DNA of 22,199 nucleotides from Lachnospiraceae bacterium (GTDB lineage: Bacteria; Bacillota; Clostridia; Lachnospirales; Lachnospiraceae): the NCBI GenBank assembly GCA_021200345.1, contig JAJQGR010000351.1:1-22199 (forward strand), given 5' to 3'. The translations under genes and the position numbers were made by a program. Position 1 is the stretch's first letter. The number at the start of each line of letters is the position of its first letter. Of the stretch, positions 1-6,940 are shown piece after piece. A model generated the notes under the pieces. The model saw only the letters and a list, made by a program, of their open reading frames with translations. It was not told the origin of the DNA and ran no database searches.

Positions 1-1135
1 ACTCGGTTCACGGGTACGTCAGAGTCTTTATCCAAACGGAAAGCCCACCGGAAAGGGCCCGGCCGGGCTGGTAGACTTAAAGGCCGGCATCCGCTGGCTG
101 CGCAGACACCGCCATGAGCTTCCGGGAAATTACGACAGGATCATCAGCGTGGGAACCAGCGCGGGAGGCGCCATGAGCTCTCTTCTGGGAGCCACCGGAA
201 ATGACGAATATTTTCTTCCGTTTCTGGAAAACATCGGGGCGGAAATGGAGGAACGGGACGATGTGTATGCCGCCCAGTGCTACTGCCCCATCACAGATCT
301 GGATCACGCCGATCTTGCCTATGAATGGATGTTTTGCTCAAAGACCATCAGCACCAGAAGCGCCAAAGAGCTCCCCGTTGTCATGGATGATTTCCGTCAC
401 AGCCTGAGCAGCTCTCTGGCAGCGGCCTATCCGGACTACATCAACTCCCTGTCTCTGGGTGCGGAGCTCGGAGCGGACGGGCGAAGCGGCAGCTTTTATA
501 CAGGACTGATGGAAAAGGTTTCCGAATCTCTGACCAAATTCCTGGGGCGCAGCATGAAAACCGCAGATCAGCTGGTAGAGGAGTTAAACGCCGGGACCGA
601 CCTGATCCGCTGGGACGGCAGAGAAGCCGTCATCACCGATCTGGATAAATACGTGCGGGTCTTTATCGGACGCATGAAGCCCTGCCCGGCTTTTGACGGC
701 CTAAACGGCGAGACCTTTGAAAATCAGGAATTCGGCACGGAGGAAAACCCGCGGGAACATTTCAGCTCTTCCACCGCGGAAATGTTCCGTCAGCAAAAGA
801 GCATTGCCCAGAATAAACCATCAGAGGATACAGGCGTCTCAGACACGCTGCTGCCTGAGAGCTGGACGATTTCCCCTGAGATGAAATCCCGGGCCGAACA
901 CTTTAACCCGCTGCATTATCTTCTGGCCTCCGAGAAGACCAGCCACATCGCCCCCCATTACCGCATTCGCCTGGGCTCTAAGGACGCGGATACCTCCTTT
1001 GGCATCTCCTATACCCTGTATCTGGCGCTGAAAGCCGCCGGGATAGATGCCGATTACGCGCTGGTGTGGGGACTGGGACACTGCAACGCTGACTATCCGG
1101 GGGAATTTGCCGCCTGGGCAGATCGGATCTGCTGA
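1..1135 (+). CDS. Tannase-like (subtype B) alpha/beta-hydrolase esterase, 5'-truncated
   Basis: A serine esterase of the alpha/beta-hydrolase fold whose frame is open from base 2, so the true start lies outside the window; 377 residues are visible. The nucleophile motif GTSAGGA has its Ser codon at 158-160. The motif GSKDADTSF near 974-1000 supplies the acidic residue, and GLGHCNADY supplies the His codon at 1079-1081. The order and local sequence (D-x-D-T-S/A-F, then a C-terminal His followed by an acidic DY) match bacterial subtype B tannases, which hydrolyse galloyl and related phenolic esters. The substrate here is inferred and could be another acyl-sugar or carboxylic ester. No signal peptide can be judged because the N-terminus is missing. 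It lies 105 nt upstream of PTS genes on the same strand, suggesting it de-esterifies a compound whose sugar is handled by that transporter. Confidence 0.8.
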   Translation, partial: LGSRVRQSLYPNGKPTGKGPAGLVDLKAGIRWLRRHRHELPGNYDRIISVGTSAGGAMSSLLGATGNDEYFLPFLENIGAEMEERDDVYAAQCYCPITDLDHADLAYEWMFCSKTISTRSAKELPVVMDDFRHSLSSSLAAAYPDYINSLSLGAELGADGRSGSFYTGLMEKVSESLTKFLGRSMKTADQLVEELNAGTDLIRWDGREAVITDLDKYVRVFIGRMKPCPAFDGLNGETFENQEFGTEENPREHFSSSTAEMFRQQKSIAQNKPSEDTGVSDTLLPESWTISPEMKSRAEHFNPLHYLLASEKTSHIAPHYRIRLGSKDADTSFGISYTLYLALKAAGIDADYALVWGLGHCNADYPGEFAAWADRIC

Positions 1136-1191
1136 GGAATCATTGCTTCAGGAAATAAAAAGGAATCAGCTTCAGGGCCGCGCAGAAGGGT

Positions 1192-1219
1192 TTGATAAGC
1201 GGTTCCCAAAATATATAAC
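1192..1219 (+). promoter_or_regulatory. Possible internal promoter before the PTS EIIB gene
   Basis: A -35-like TTGATA (1192-1197) and a -10-like TATAAC (1214-1219) are separated by 16 nt. A transcript would start about 15 nt before the EIIB start codon, leaving a very short leader that still contains the ribosome binding site. It could let the PTS genes be expressed independently of the esterase. The match is modest and chance occurrence is possible. Confidence 0.3.
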
Positions 1220-1240
1220 GAAAAAGAAGGAGAAGTAACT

Positions 1241-1732
1241 ATGAGTATCATTTCAGCCAGAATCGATAACCGTCTGCTGCACGGAATTGTAGCCACACAG
1301 TGGGCGCCTTTCATTGGAGCTCAGCGCGTCATGGTCATCGACGATCACATTGCCTCAGATCCTCTGTTAAAAAGCGGGATGCAGATGGGAAAGCCCGCGG
1401 GCTGCGCCCTCTCTATTATCACGGAGGAGACCGCGTACGCAAACTTCGCAGCCGGCAAGTACAATAACCAGACCGTATTTGTGATCGTACAGAAGCCGGA
1501 GATCTTAAAGCACCTGGTCGACCAGGGTGAGAAAATCCCCCGCATCGTTGTGGGCGGCACCGTAGCTCCCGAAGATGGAGTGGAGGCCGTTCAGGTCAGC
1601 CGCCGGGCTTTCGTTACCAAAGACCAGGAGCCGGTCTATCAGGCACTGGCCGCGGCCGGAGCCTCCATCGTTGTCCAGTATGTTCCAAAGGATAAAGAAG
1701 AAAAGCTCAGCCAGTACATTGCAAATGTATAA
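1241..1732 (+). CDS. PTS mannose/fructose/sorbose-family EIIB
   Basis: The cytoplasmic phosphocarrier subunit IIB of a mannose-class phosphotransferase system, which passes phosphate from EIIA to the sugar during uptake through IIC/IID. The N-terminus MSIISARIDNRLLHG carries the family's phosphorylated histidine (His14), and the 163-residue length is typical of stand-alone IIB proteins. A strong AAGGAG lies 7 nt before the ATG. It is the first PTS gene after the esterase and is followed by IIC after a 66-nt gap holding a stem-loop. The sugar cannot be read from sequence; sorbose-, mannose-, N-acetylgalactosamine- and fructose-type systems look alike at this level. Confidence 0.93.
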   Translation: MSIISARIDNRLLHGIVATQWAPFIGAQRVMVIDDHIASDPLLKSGMQMGKPAGCALSIITEETAYANFAAGKYNNQTVFVIVQKPEILKHLVDQGEKIPRIVVGGTVAPEDGVEAVQVSRRAFVTKDQEPVYQALAAAGASIVVQYVPKDKEEKLSQYIANV

Positions 1733-1738
1733 CCTTTG

Positions 1739-1766
1739 ATCATAACCGCCATGCGGATATTATGAT
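1739..1766 (+). other. Intercistronic stem-loop between EIIB and EIIC
   Basis: The arms ATCATAA/TTATGAT (1739-1745 and 1760-1766) and the inner arms CCGC/GCGG (1746-1749 and 1753-1756) close on a CAT loop, with a 3-nt bulge on the right side. No T-tract follows, so it is not a standard terminator. It could be a processing or mRNA-stability element adjusting the EIIB:EIIC ratio; this role is inferred. Confidence 0.5.
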
Positions 1767-1798
1767 ACAACCTTTATTTTACGAAAGGAGTCAAAACA

Positions 1799-2593
1799 AT
1801 GACTGCATTTCAAGCTATCCTGATCATTCTGATCGCATTTTTCCAGGGGTTTGACGCGTACGGTACACAGATCGTACCCTCAAACCACATCGTGTTCGGC
1901 TTTCTTGCTGGTCTGGCCATGGGCGACTGGCAGACAGGACTTGCCATCGGCGCTTCCTGCCAGCTGATGAGCCTGGGCGTGGCCGCCATCGGCGGTTCTT
2001 CCGTTCCCAACTATGGCCTGGCTGCCATCCTCGGCACCGCGGTTGCCATTTCCAGCAACGCGGACCTGGAAACCGGACTGACCATCGGCGTAGCAGTGGC
2101 TATGCTCTATGTTCAGATTGACGTTATCGTCAAGATCTTAAACGGCTTCATCGCCCGCCAGGCAGAGAAGTTCTGCGACGAGGGAAAATTCGGTGCCATG
2201 GAGAAAATCATTATGCTCTCCCCCATCCTGATGGGACTTTCCACAGCTCTTCCCACCGCCATTTACTGTGCGGTAGGCGTGAACGCTGTTAACTTCGTTC
2301 TTGACGCTATGCCTGCCTGGTTCACCGGAGGTCTTTCCATTGCCGGCGCTGCCCTTCCTGTCGTAGGTATGGCGCTCCTGCTCAATTACATGCCTGCCAA
2401 GAAGTGGTTCGGCTGCGTGATGCTGGGCTTCGTTCTGGCCACCTACTTTGGCTTAAGCGAGCTGATGAGCGGCGTCATCCCTGTTGCCATCATCGGCGGT
2501 GTCTGGGCTTATGAAGTATATAAAAAGCAGGCCGCTGCTCCTGCTGTTGCCACAGCCGGTAATCCGGAGATAGGAGAGTTGGAAGATGAGTAA
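1799..2593 (+). CDS. PTS mannose/fructose/sorbose-family EIIC
   Basis: A membrane permease subunit IIC that forms the sugar-translocating channel with IID. It is a 264-residue, strongly hydrophobic protein with several membrane segments. The N-terminal stretch QAILIILIAFFQGFDAYGTQ and the later GLAIGASCQLMSLGVAAIGG are typical of the EII-Sor IIC family. AAGGAG lies about 8 nt before the ATG. The C-terminus ends in a short hydrophilic Ala/Glu-rich tail. Its stop overlaps the start of the IID gene by 8 nt, implying translational coupling and 1:1 production. The family is sure; the substrate is unknown. Confidence 0.93.
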   Translation: MTAFQAILIILIAFFQGFDAYGTQIVPSNHIVFGFLAGLAMGDWQTGLAIGASCQLMSLGVAAIGGSSVPNYGLAAILGTAVAISSNADLETGLTIGVAVAMLYVQIDVIVKILNGFIARQAEKFCDEGKFGAMEKIIMLSPILMGLSTALPTAIYCAVGVNAVNFVLDAMPAWFTGGLSIAGAALPVVGMALLLNYMPAKKWFGCVMLGFVLATYFGLSELMSGVIPVAIIGGVWAYEVYKKQAAAPAVATAGNPEIGELEDE

Positions 2594-3383
2594 AGAACCT
2601 GTATTAACCAAAAAAGACCTGTTCCAGTGCGGACGCCGCTGGCTGCTGGGCTCCTCCACCTTCAATTATGAGAACCAGATGGCTACCACCTGCGTATTCT
2701 CTCAGATGAAGGCGCTGCGCAAAATGTATCCCAATGACGAGGATTACAAAAAGTCCTTAAAGAACCAGTTCCGCTATTTTAATATCAACCCGCCCATGGG
2801 CTCCATCCTGCTTGGCATGACCCTGGCTGTGGAGGATAAAGAGGGCATCGACTCTCTGAATACCGTCAACGACATGAAAGTCAGCTTAATGGGCTCTATC
2901 TCCGGCATCGGCGACACCATCATGTGGGCCTTAATCCCCACCGTGTTCGGTTCCATCGCAGCTTACATGGGACAGGAGGGCAATCCTTTCGGTCTGGCGC
3001 TGTATGTGCTGGCCAACCTGGTGATCTTTGTCTGTAAGTTCTATCTCTGGGATCTGGGCTACAACATGGGTGCCAAACTGATTACATCCCTGAGTAATAC
3101 CTTAAACGCTGTAACCGAGGCGGCATCTGTCCTTGGTCTGACAGTCGTAGGCTTCCTGATTGCCACCACCGTTACCATCAATCTGGGCGTGACATTCTCC
3201 TTCGGAGACGTTGTACTGGATTTACAAACCGGCGTGCTGGACAGCATTTTCCCCTGCATTCTGCCAATCTTTGCAACCTGGGGCGTTTATAAGCTGATCA
3301 AGAAAAAGGTGAATCTGACCTGGATCATTCTGGGCATCATCGTCATTTCCATGATTGGCGCCGCCACTGGCATTCTGGCTTAA
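2586..3383 (+). CDS. PTS mannose/fructose/sorbose-family EIID
   Basis: Membrane subunit IID, found only in mannose-class PTS, which assembles with IIC. The N-terminal region (LTKKDLFQCGRRWLLGSSTFNYE, about residues 7-29, then NPPMGSILLGMTLAVED) is the hallmark IID cytoplasmic domain, followed by C-terminal hydrophobic segments. The length of 265 residues is normal. It starts inside the IIC gene (8-nt overlap). A terminator-like hairpin begins 8 nt after its stop, separating IID from IIA at the RNA level. Confidence 0.93.
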   Translation: MSKEPVLTKKDLFQCGRRWLLGSSTFNYENQMATTCVFSQMKALRKMYPNDEDYKKSLKNQFRYFNINPPMGSILLGMTLAVEDKEGIDSLNTVNDMKVSLMGSISGIGDTIMWALIPTVFGSIAAYMGQEGNPFGLALYVLANLVIFVCKFYLWDLGYNMGAKLITSLSNTLNAVTEAASVLGLTVVGFLIATTVTINLGVTFSFGDVVLDLQTGVLDSIFPCILPIFATWGVYKLIKKKVNLTWIILGIIVISMIGAATGILA

Positions 3384-3390
3384 TAAAACT

Positions 3391-3431
3391 GACCCCCGAC
3401 CCAATTCCTCTCGTGCCGGGGGTCTCTTTTT
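3391..3431 (+). terminator. Intra-operon intrinsic terminator/attenuator between EIID and EIIA
   Basis: A perfect 8-bp G/C-rich stem, GACCCCCG (3391-3398) with CGGGGGTC (3417-3424), is followed by TCTTTTT. The EIIA ribosome binding site AAGGAG (3433-3438) begins directly after the T-tract. EIIA and the MBL gene therefore depend on readthrough unless another promoter exists; none is obvious in the 18 nt between. It probably lowers expression of the two distal genes. Confidence 0.75.
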
Positions 3432-3449
3432 CAAGGAGACTTTAACACT

Positions 3450-3866
3450 ATGAAACGATATGTATTTGCGACTCATCACAGCATGGCTTCCGGCCTGAAG
3501 GACACCATGGAGTTTTTGACCAAATCCGATGACCCGATCTATGACATCTCCGCCTATATGAATGAGGCCGGTGATGAGGATCTGGCAGCGGTAGTGGCAG
3601 AGCTTTTCTCCCACTTTGATCCAACGGACACCGTCGTGGTCATGACCGACCTGATGAGCGGCAGCGTCAACCAGAAATTCTTCCCCTATATGAACGACCA
3701 TGTCTTCCTGCTCTCCGGTGTCAATGTACCTCTGGCCATGCAGCTTCTGCTGGCGGATGAGGAAGAACTGACTACAGACTACATTGAGGAGTGTGTTCAG
3801 GAAGCACGCAGCCAGCTTCTGCTGTTAAATACCCGCCAGGCTGACGAGGGAGACGATGACGAATGA
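3450..3866 (+). CDS. PTS mannose-family EIIA
   Basis: A cytoplasmic phosphocarrier that accepts phosphate from HPr and hands it to EIIB. It is a 138-residue EIIA-Man fold: the N-terminus KRYVFATHHSMASG places His9 where the ManX active histidine lies, and VVVMTDLMSGSVNQ (about residues 61-74) is the characteristic 'DL.GGSP.N'-type loop in a diverged form. It is a separate protein rather than an EIIAB fusion. It starts just beyond a terminator-like hairpin and overlaps the MBL gene by 4 nt (ATGA). Confidence 0.88.
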   Translation: MKRYVFATHHSMASGLKDTMEFLTKSDDPIYDISAYMNEAGDEDLAAVVAELFSHFDPTDTVVVMTDLMSGSVNQKFFPYMNDHVFLLSGVNVPLAMQLLLADEEELTTDYIEECVQEARSQLLLLNTRQADEGDDDE

Positions 3867-4687
3867 GCCGCCAATATTTCAGAAGTGAAAAACTGACCGG
3901 GCACACCACCCGTATTTATGACATTCTGGGGGTAGCTCTGTATCTGGTGGAAGGAACAGATAAAGCCTGTGTCATCGATACCGGCCATGGACTGGGAAAT
4001 CTGCGGGAATATGTGGAGACCCTGACGGACAAGCCCACCTTTGTGGTGCTGACCCATGGACATATCGACCATGCCAACGCCGCGGCTCTCTGGGATGAGG
4101 TCTACATGAGTCCCCTGGATCTGGAGGTCTACGCCGAACACAGCAGCATGGAGAAGCGCCGGGAACAGTTTCTGGAATCGGATCTGACAAAGGATATTCC
4201 CATTGAGGAATACAATCCCATCCGCACCGCCCCGTTTTTGCCCCTGTCAGACGGACAGATCTTTGACCTGGGCGGCGTCACTTTGGAGGCTGCAGCGGCT
4301 CCCGGTCACACACCAGGCATGACCATGATCCTGATCCGGGAAGACAGGATGATGCTCTTCGGCGACGGCTGCGGCCTGGAGGTGCTGATGTGCTTCCCAA
4401 CCAGCAGTCCCATCTCCGCTTATCTGAAAGTTCTGGAACATATTAAGACCTACGAACCAAGGTATGACCGTATCATCCGCAACCACGGGACATGTGAATC
4501 GCCAAAGGAGCTTTTAGACAACTGCATCGCCTGCTGCCGCGATATTCTGAATAACTGTGACGCGAAACAGCTCACAAATTTCCGGGAAATTCCGGTGCTC
4601 AGTGCCCGCCCCATTGATCCCAAAACGCATGCACGTTTAGACGGCAGACAGGGAAATATCTTTTATATAGAAGAAAAACGGTGCTAA
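3863..4687 (+). CDS. MBL-fold metallo-hydrolase
   Basis: A 274-residue metallo-beta-lactamase-fold hydrolase with a full dinuclear metal site: H65-x-H67-x-D69-H70 (THGHIDH), H149 in PGHTPGM, D168 in FGDGCG and H208 in RNHGT. The glyoxalase-II-like motif set suggests hydrolysis of a small ester, thioester, lactone or phosphate compound. The substrate cannot be told from sequence, and no signal peptide is seen. Its ATG overlaps the EIIA stop (ATGA), so it belongs to the PTS operon and may process the imported or de-esterified compound. Its TAA lies in the loop of the following terminator. Confidence 0.85.
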   Translation: MSRQYFRSEKLTGHTTRIYDILGVALYLVEGTDKACVIDTGHGLGNLREYVETLTDKPTFVVLTHGHIDHANAAALWDEVYMSPLDLEVYAEHSSMEKRREQFLESDLTKDIPIEEYNPIRTAPFLPLSDGQIFDLGGVTLEAAAAPGHTPGMTMILIREDRMMLFGDGCGLEVLMCFPTSSPISAYLKVLEHIKTYEPRYDRIIRNHGTCESPKELLDNCIACCRDILNNCDAKQLTNFREIPVLSARPIDPKTHARLDGRQGNIFYIEEKRC

Positions 4688-4702
4688 ACGGCACCGTTTT
4701 TT
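4675..4702 (+). terminator. Bidirectional intrinsic terminator
   Basis: The arms AAAACGGTGC (4675-4684) and GCACCGTTTT (4691-4700) form a 10-bp perfect stem with a 6-nt loop containing the MBL stop codon. T-rich tails occur on both strands, so it can end the plus-strand PTS operon and the convergent minus-strand run ending at 4758. Confidence 0.85.
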
Positions 4703-4757
4703 ATCGCATTTACTGACAGACGCGTCTTCACTCACGAACCAGAGCGGTCCGCCATCT

Positions 4758-5774
4758 TTATCCGCGCAGTCTGCGCACAAAATATTTCAGCTTATAATAA
4801 AGTAAAAACGCAAACGGAGACCTGAGCAGCAGCTCCATAAACATCCGCTCCTCCTCATTGATCCGCTTTAAATAATACGGATTGTTCTTAAAATCAGGAA
4901 AGGTATCCTGCATTTCTTTCGCAAGGGCTTTCAGAAAAGACAGCCGCTTCTTCTGAGTACCCTGCATATAGGAAAACAACGTATTCTGATAAAACAGATT
5001 GATAAACCGGAATTCGATCTCCTCCGGATATCTCTCAAAGGTTCCGCTGTCTTTCGCCATTCTGACCATGATGCGCATGGCCTCCATGCGGTCCCTGCAG
5101 CGCTCCTCAGTGACCACATGAACAGTAGAGCCCGTATGCTGATAATAATAATACAGAGGCTCCTCCACATATTCATAGCGCTTCGCCCGCAGTAAAAGCT
5201 CCGTGCTGACAGCGTTATCCTCATAAAACATGTGCTCCGGAAAATACAGCGGAGGCTCCATAAACATCTGCCGCCGGTAAATTTTCACCACCAGAAAACC
5301 GGCGTCCATGATCATGCTCTGATACTGAGCGTCTCCCAGAAGCCCTGTCTGCTCTTTCCGGCTGGTCCTGATCACCTGCCCGATCTCCATGCTGTGGCGA
5401 TCCGTCAGGCAGCAGTCGCAGCCCACCATGTCCGCACCGGTCTCCTCCGCCCTCTGTAAAAGCTTCTCAAACATATCCGGCGCGGCCCAGTCATCGCTGT
5501 CCATAAATCCGATGAATTCTCCCCGGGCAATCTTCAGTCCGGCGTTCTTGGCCCCGCCCTGGCGGTGATTTTCCTTCAGCGCCAGCACACGGATTTTTCC
5601 CGGATTTTCCTGTTCAAAGCGGTGCAGAATTTCCAGCGAATGATCCGTAGAGGCATCGTCCACAGCTATGATTTCATAATCCTGAATGGTCTGATTCACC
5701 AGAGAATCCAGACAATATTCCAGCTTCTGATCCGCCGCCATATTATAAACCGGCACAATAATACTGAGCTGCAT
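4758..5774 (-). CDS. Family 2 glycosyltransferase
   Basis: A GT-A fold glycosyltransferase of 338 residues. It opens with LSIIVPVYN, then the nucleotide-sugar-binding VDDASTDHS (about residues 38-46), then the DxD metal-binding motif D92-S-D94-D95 within GFMDSDDW. The rest is cytoplasmic-type sequence with a basic, aromatic C-terminus (FLLYYKLKYFVRRLRG) that may touch the membrane. Such enzymes transfer a sugar to a cell-surface polysaccharide or teichoic-type acceptor; donor and acceptor are unknown. GAAGGAAGGGA precedes the ATG. It lies 98 nt after the GT52-like gene and is the last gene of the minus-strand run. Confidence 0.9.
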   Translation of the reverse strand: MQLSIIVPVYNMAADQKLEYCLDSLVNQTIQDYEIIAVDDASTDHSLEILHRFEQENPGKIRVLALKENHRQGGAKNAGLKIARGEFIGFMDSDDWAAPDMFEKLLQRAEETGADMVGCDCCLTDRHSMEIGQVIRTSRKEQTGLLGDAQYQSMIMDAGFLVVKIYRRQMFMEPPLYFPEHMFYEDNAVSTELLLRAKRYEYVEEPLYYYYQHTGSTVHVVTEERCRDRMEAMRIMVRMAKDSGTFERYPEEIEFRFINLFYQNTLFSYMQGTQKKRLSFLKALAKEMQDTFPDFKNNPYYLKRINEEERMFMELLLRSPFAFLLYYKLKYFVRRLRG

Positions 5775-5872
5775 AGAGCTTCCCTTCCTTCATCGTGATT
5801 CACTGACATGGACAAACTATAAATTTCTGCAAAGGTAAGCAGTTTATGTTTTCATGCGTATCATCGCCTGAA

Positions 5873-6940
5873 TCACAAATGCTCGTTCTGCCGGTGCACC
5901 GCCGGCGCCTCATACCGATCCATAAAATCCTCCCCCAGCCGGATTTTCTCCTTCGCGAAAGCAATCGCGTCAATCACCGTCAGCACAGCGTACACCTTCT
6001 CAAAGGTCACATCCATGAAATTCAGCATCTCCATGGGTACCGTGGGGTCGATAATAATATATTCCCCAAAATACTTATGATAATCCAGCTCATCCCTGGG
6101 ATGGGGCTTGATATAAACCTGGGCGTCCTGCCCATACTGCTCAATGATATCCGCAAAAATCCTCCTGCGGGTTTCCAGATCACACAGGGGGTCGGTCAAA
6201 ATCAAAATCTTATTGTCGCTGTGCTCCCCGTGACGCATCTTTTCATAAATCCCGTCCATATCCCGCACAAAGGCATGAAGCAGAAGATCCTTCTCTTCTT
6301 TCGTCAGCCGCTCCGTCAGGCCTTTCCTTGGCACCTCCACATATTTGGGACAGGGGCAGGGGATCAGGGAAATATCGTTGACCTCCATATCAATGCAGTA
6401 TTTTCCATAGCCATTCTGAATGAAAATCAGGTTCAGCCTGCTGGAAAAGAAAGCCTTGATGCCAAAATGCCCTTTATTGTCATACCTGGCGGAATCATAA
6501 TGAGAAAGACAATTCAGGCCGTCCTCCAGGGCATGGTATGGAATCTTATTCTGATTCAGATAATAGCCGATGGGATCGCTGTCGCAGAAGACATAGATTT
6601 CATCATATTTTTTGAAATCCACGGGCACATAAGCCGCTTCGCAGGCCGCGTATTTTCTGGTGAAAATGATCCGGTTCCACAGCGCTTTCACGAAATTGGC
6701 GGAGGGCGTCTTATATCTGGCAAGCTGCGGAAATTCCGTGTCGCGCTTCTCATCAAACTCGATCACTCTCCCAAAATATCCCACCTGCTCCAGGCGGTCC
6801 TTCAGATCCTCAAAATTGGTGGACATTTTGCTGAGCATCATATCCGCATGGCCCTGTTCCTCTTTGGGCAGGGCAAATTCTTTCAGGAAAGAAACATATG
6901 CATGATAATAGGTATGACAAATATAAATTCGTTTTTTCAC
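5873..6940 (-). CDS. Sialyltransferase-like (GT52-type) glycosyltransferase
   Basis: A GT-B type glycosyltransferase resembling the GT52 lipooligosaccharide/capsule sialyltransferase group. It has the acidic motif E139-D140-G141 (HALEDGLN) and the HP motif at 280-281 (KPHPRDELDY), the two signatures shared by bacterial sialyltransferase families, plus the preceding strand KILILTDPL. The donor may be CMP-sialic acid or another activated sugar; no CMP-sialic acid genes are seen in this window. I chose GTG at 6940 (355 aa) rather than the ATG at 6973, because GTG has GGAG 8 nt upstream and forms a GTGA overlap with the GH43 stop. The protein then begins VKKRIYICHTYYHAY, as expected for the family. 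Confidence 0.75.
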   Translation of the reverse strand: MKKRIYICHTYYHAYVSFLKEFALPKEEQGHADMMLSKMSTNFEDLKDRLEQVGYFGRVIEFDEKRDTEFPQLARYKTPSANFVKALWNRIIFTRKYAACEAAYVPVDFKKYDEIYVFCDSDPIGYYLNQNKIPYHALEDGLNCLSHYDSARYDNKGHFGIKAFFSSRLNLIFIQNGYGKYCIDMEVNDISLIPCPCPKYVEVPRKGLTERLTKEEKDLLLHAFVRDMDGIYEKMRHGEHSDNKILILTDPLCDLETRRRIFADIIEQYGQDAQVYIKPHPRDELDYHKYFGEYIIIDPTVPMEMLNFMDVTFEKVYAVLTVIDAIAFAKEKIRLGEDFMDRYEAPAVHRQNEHL

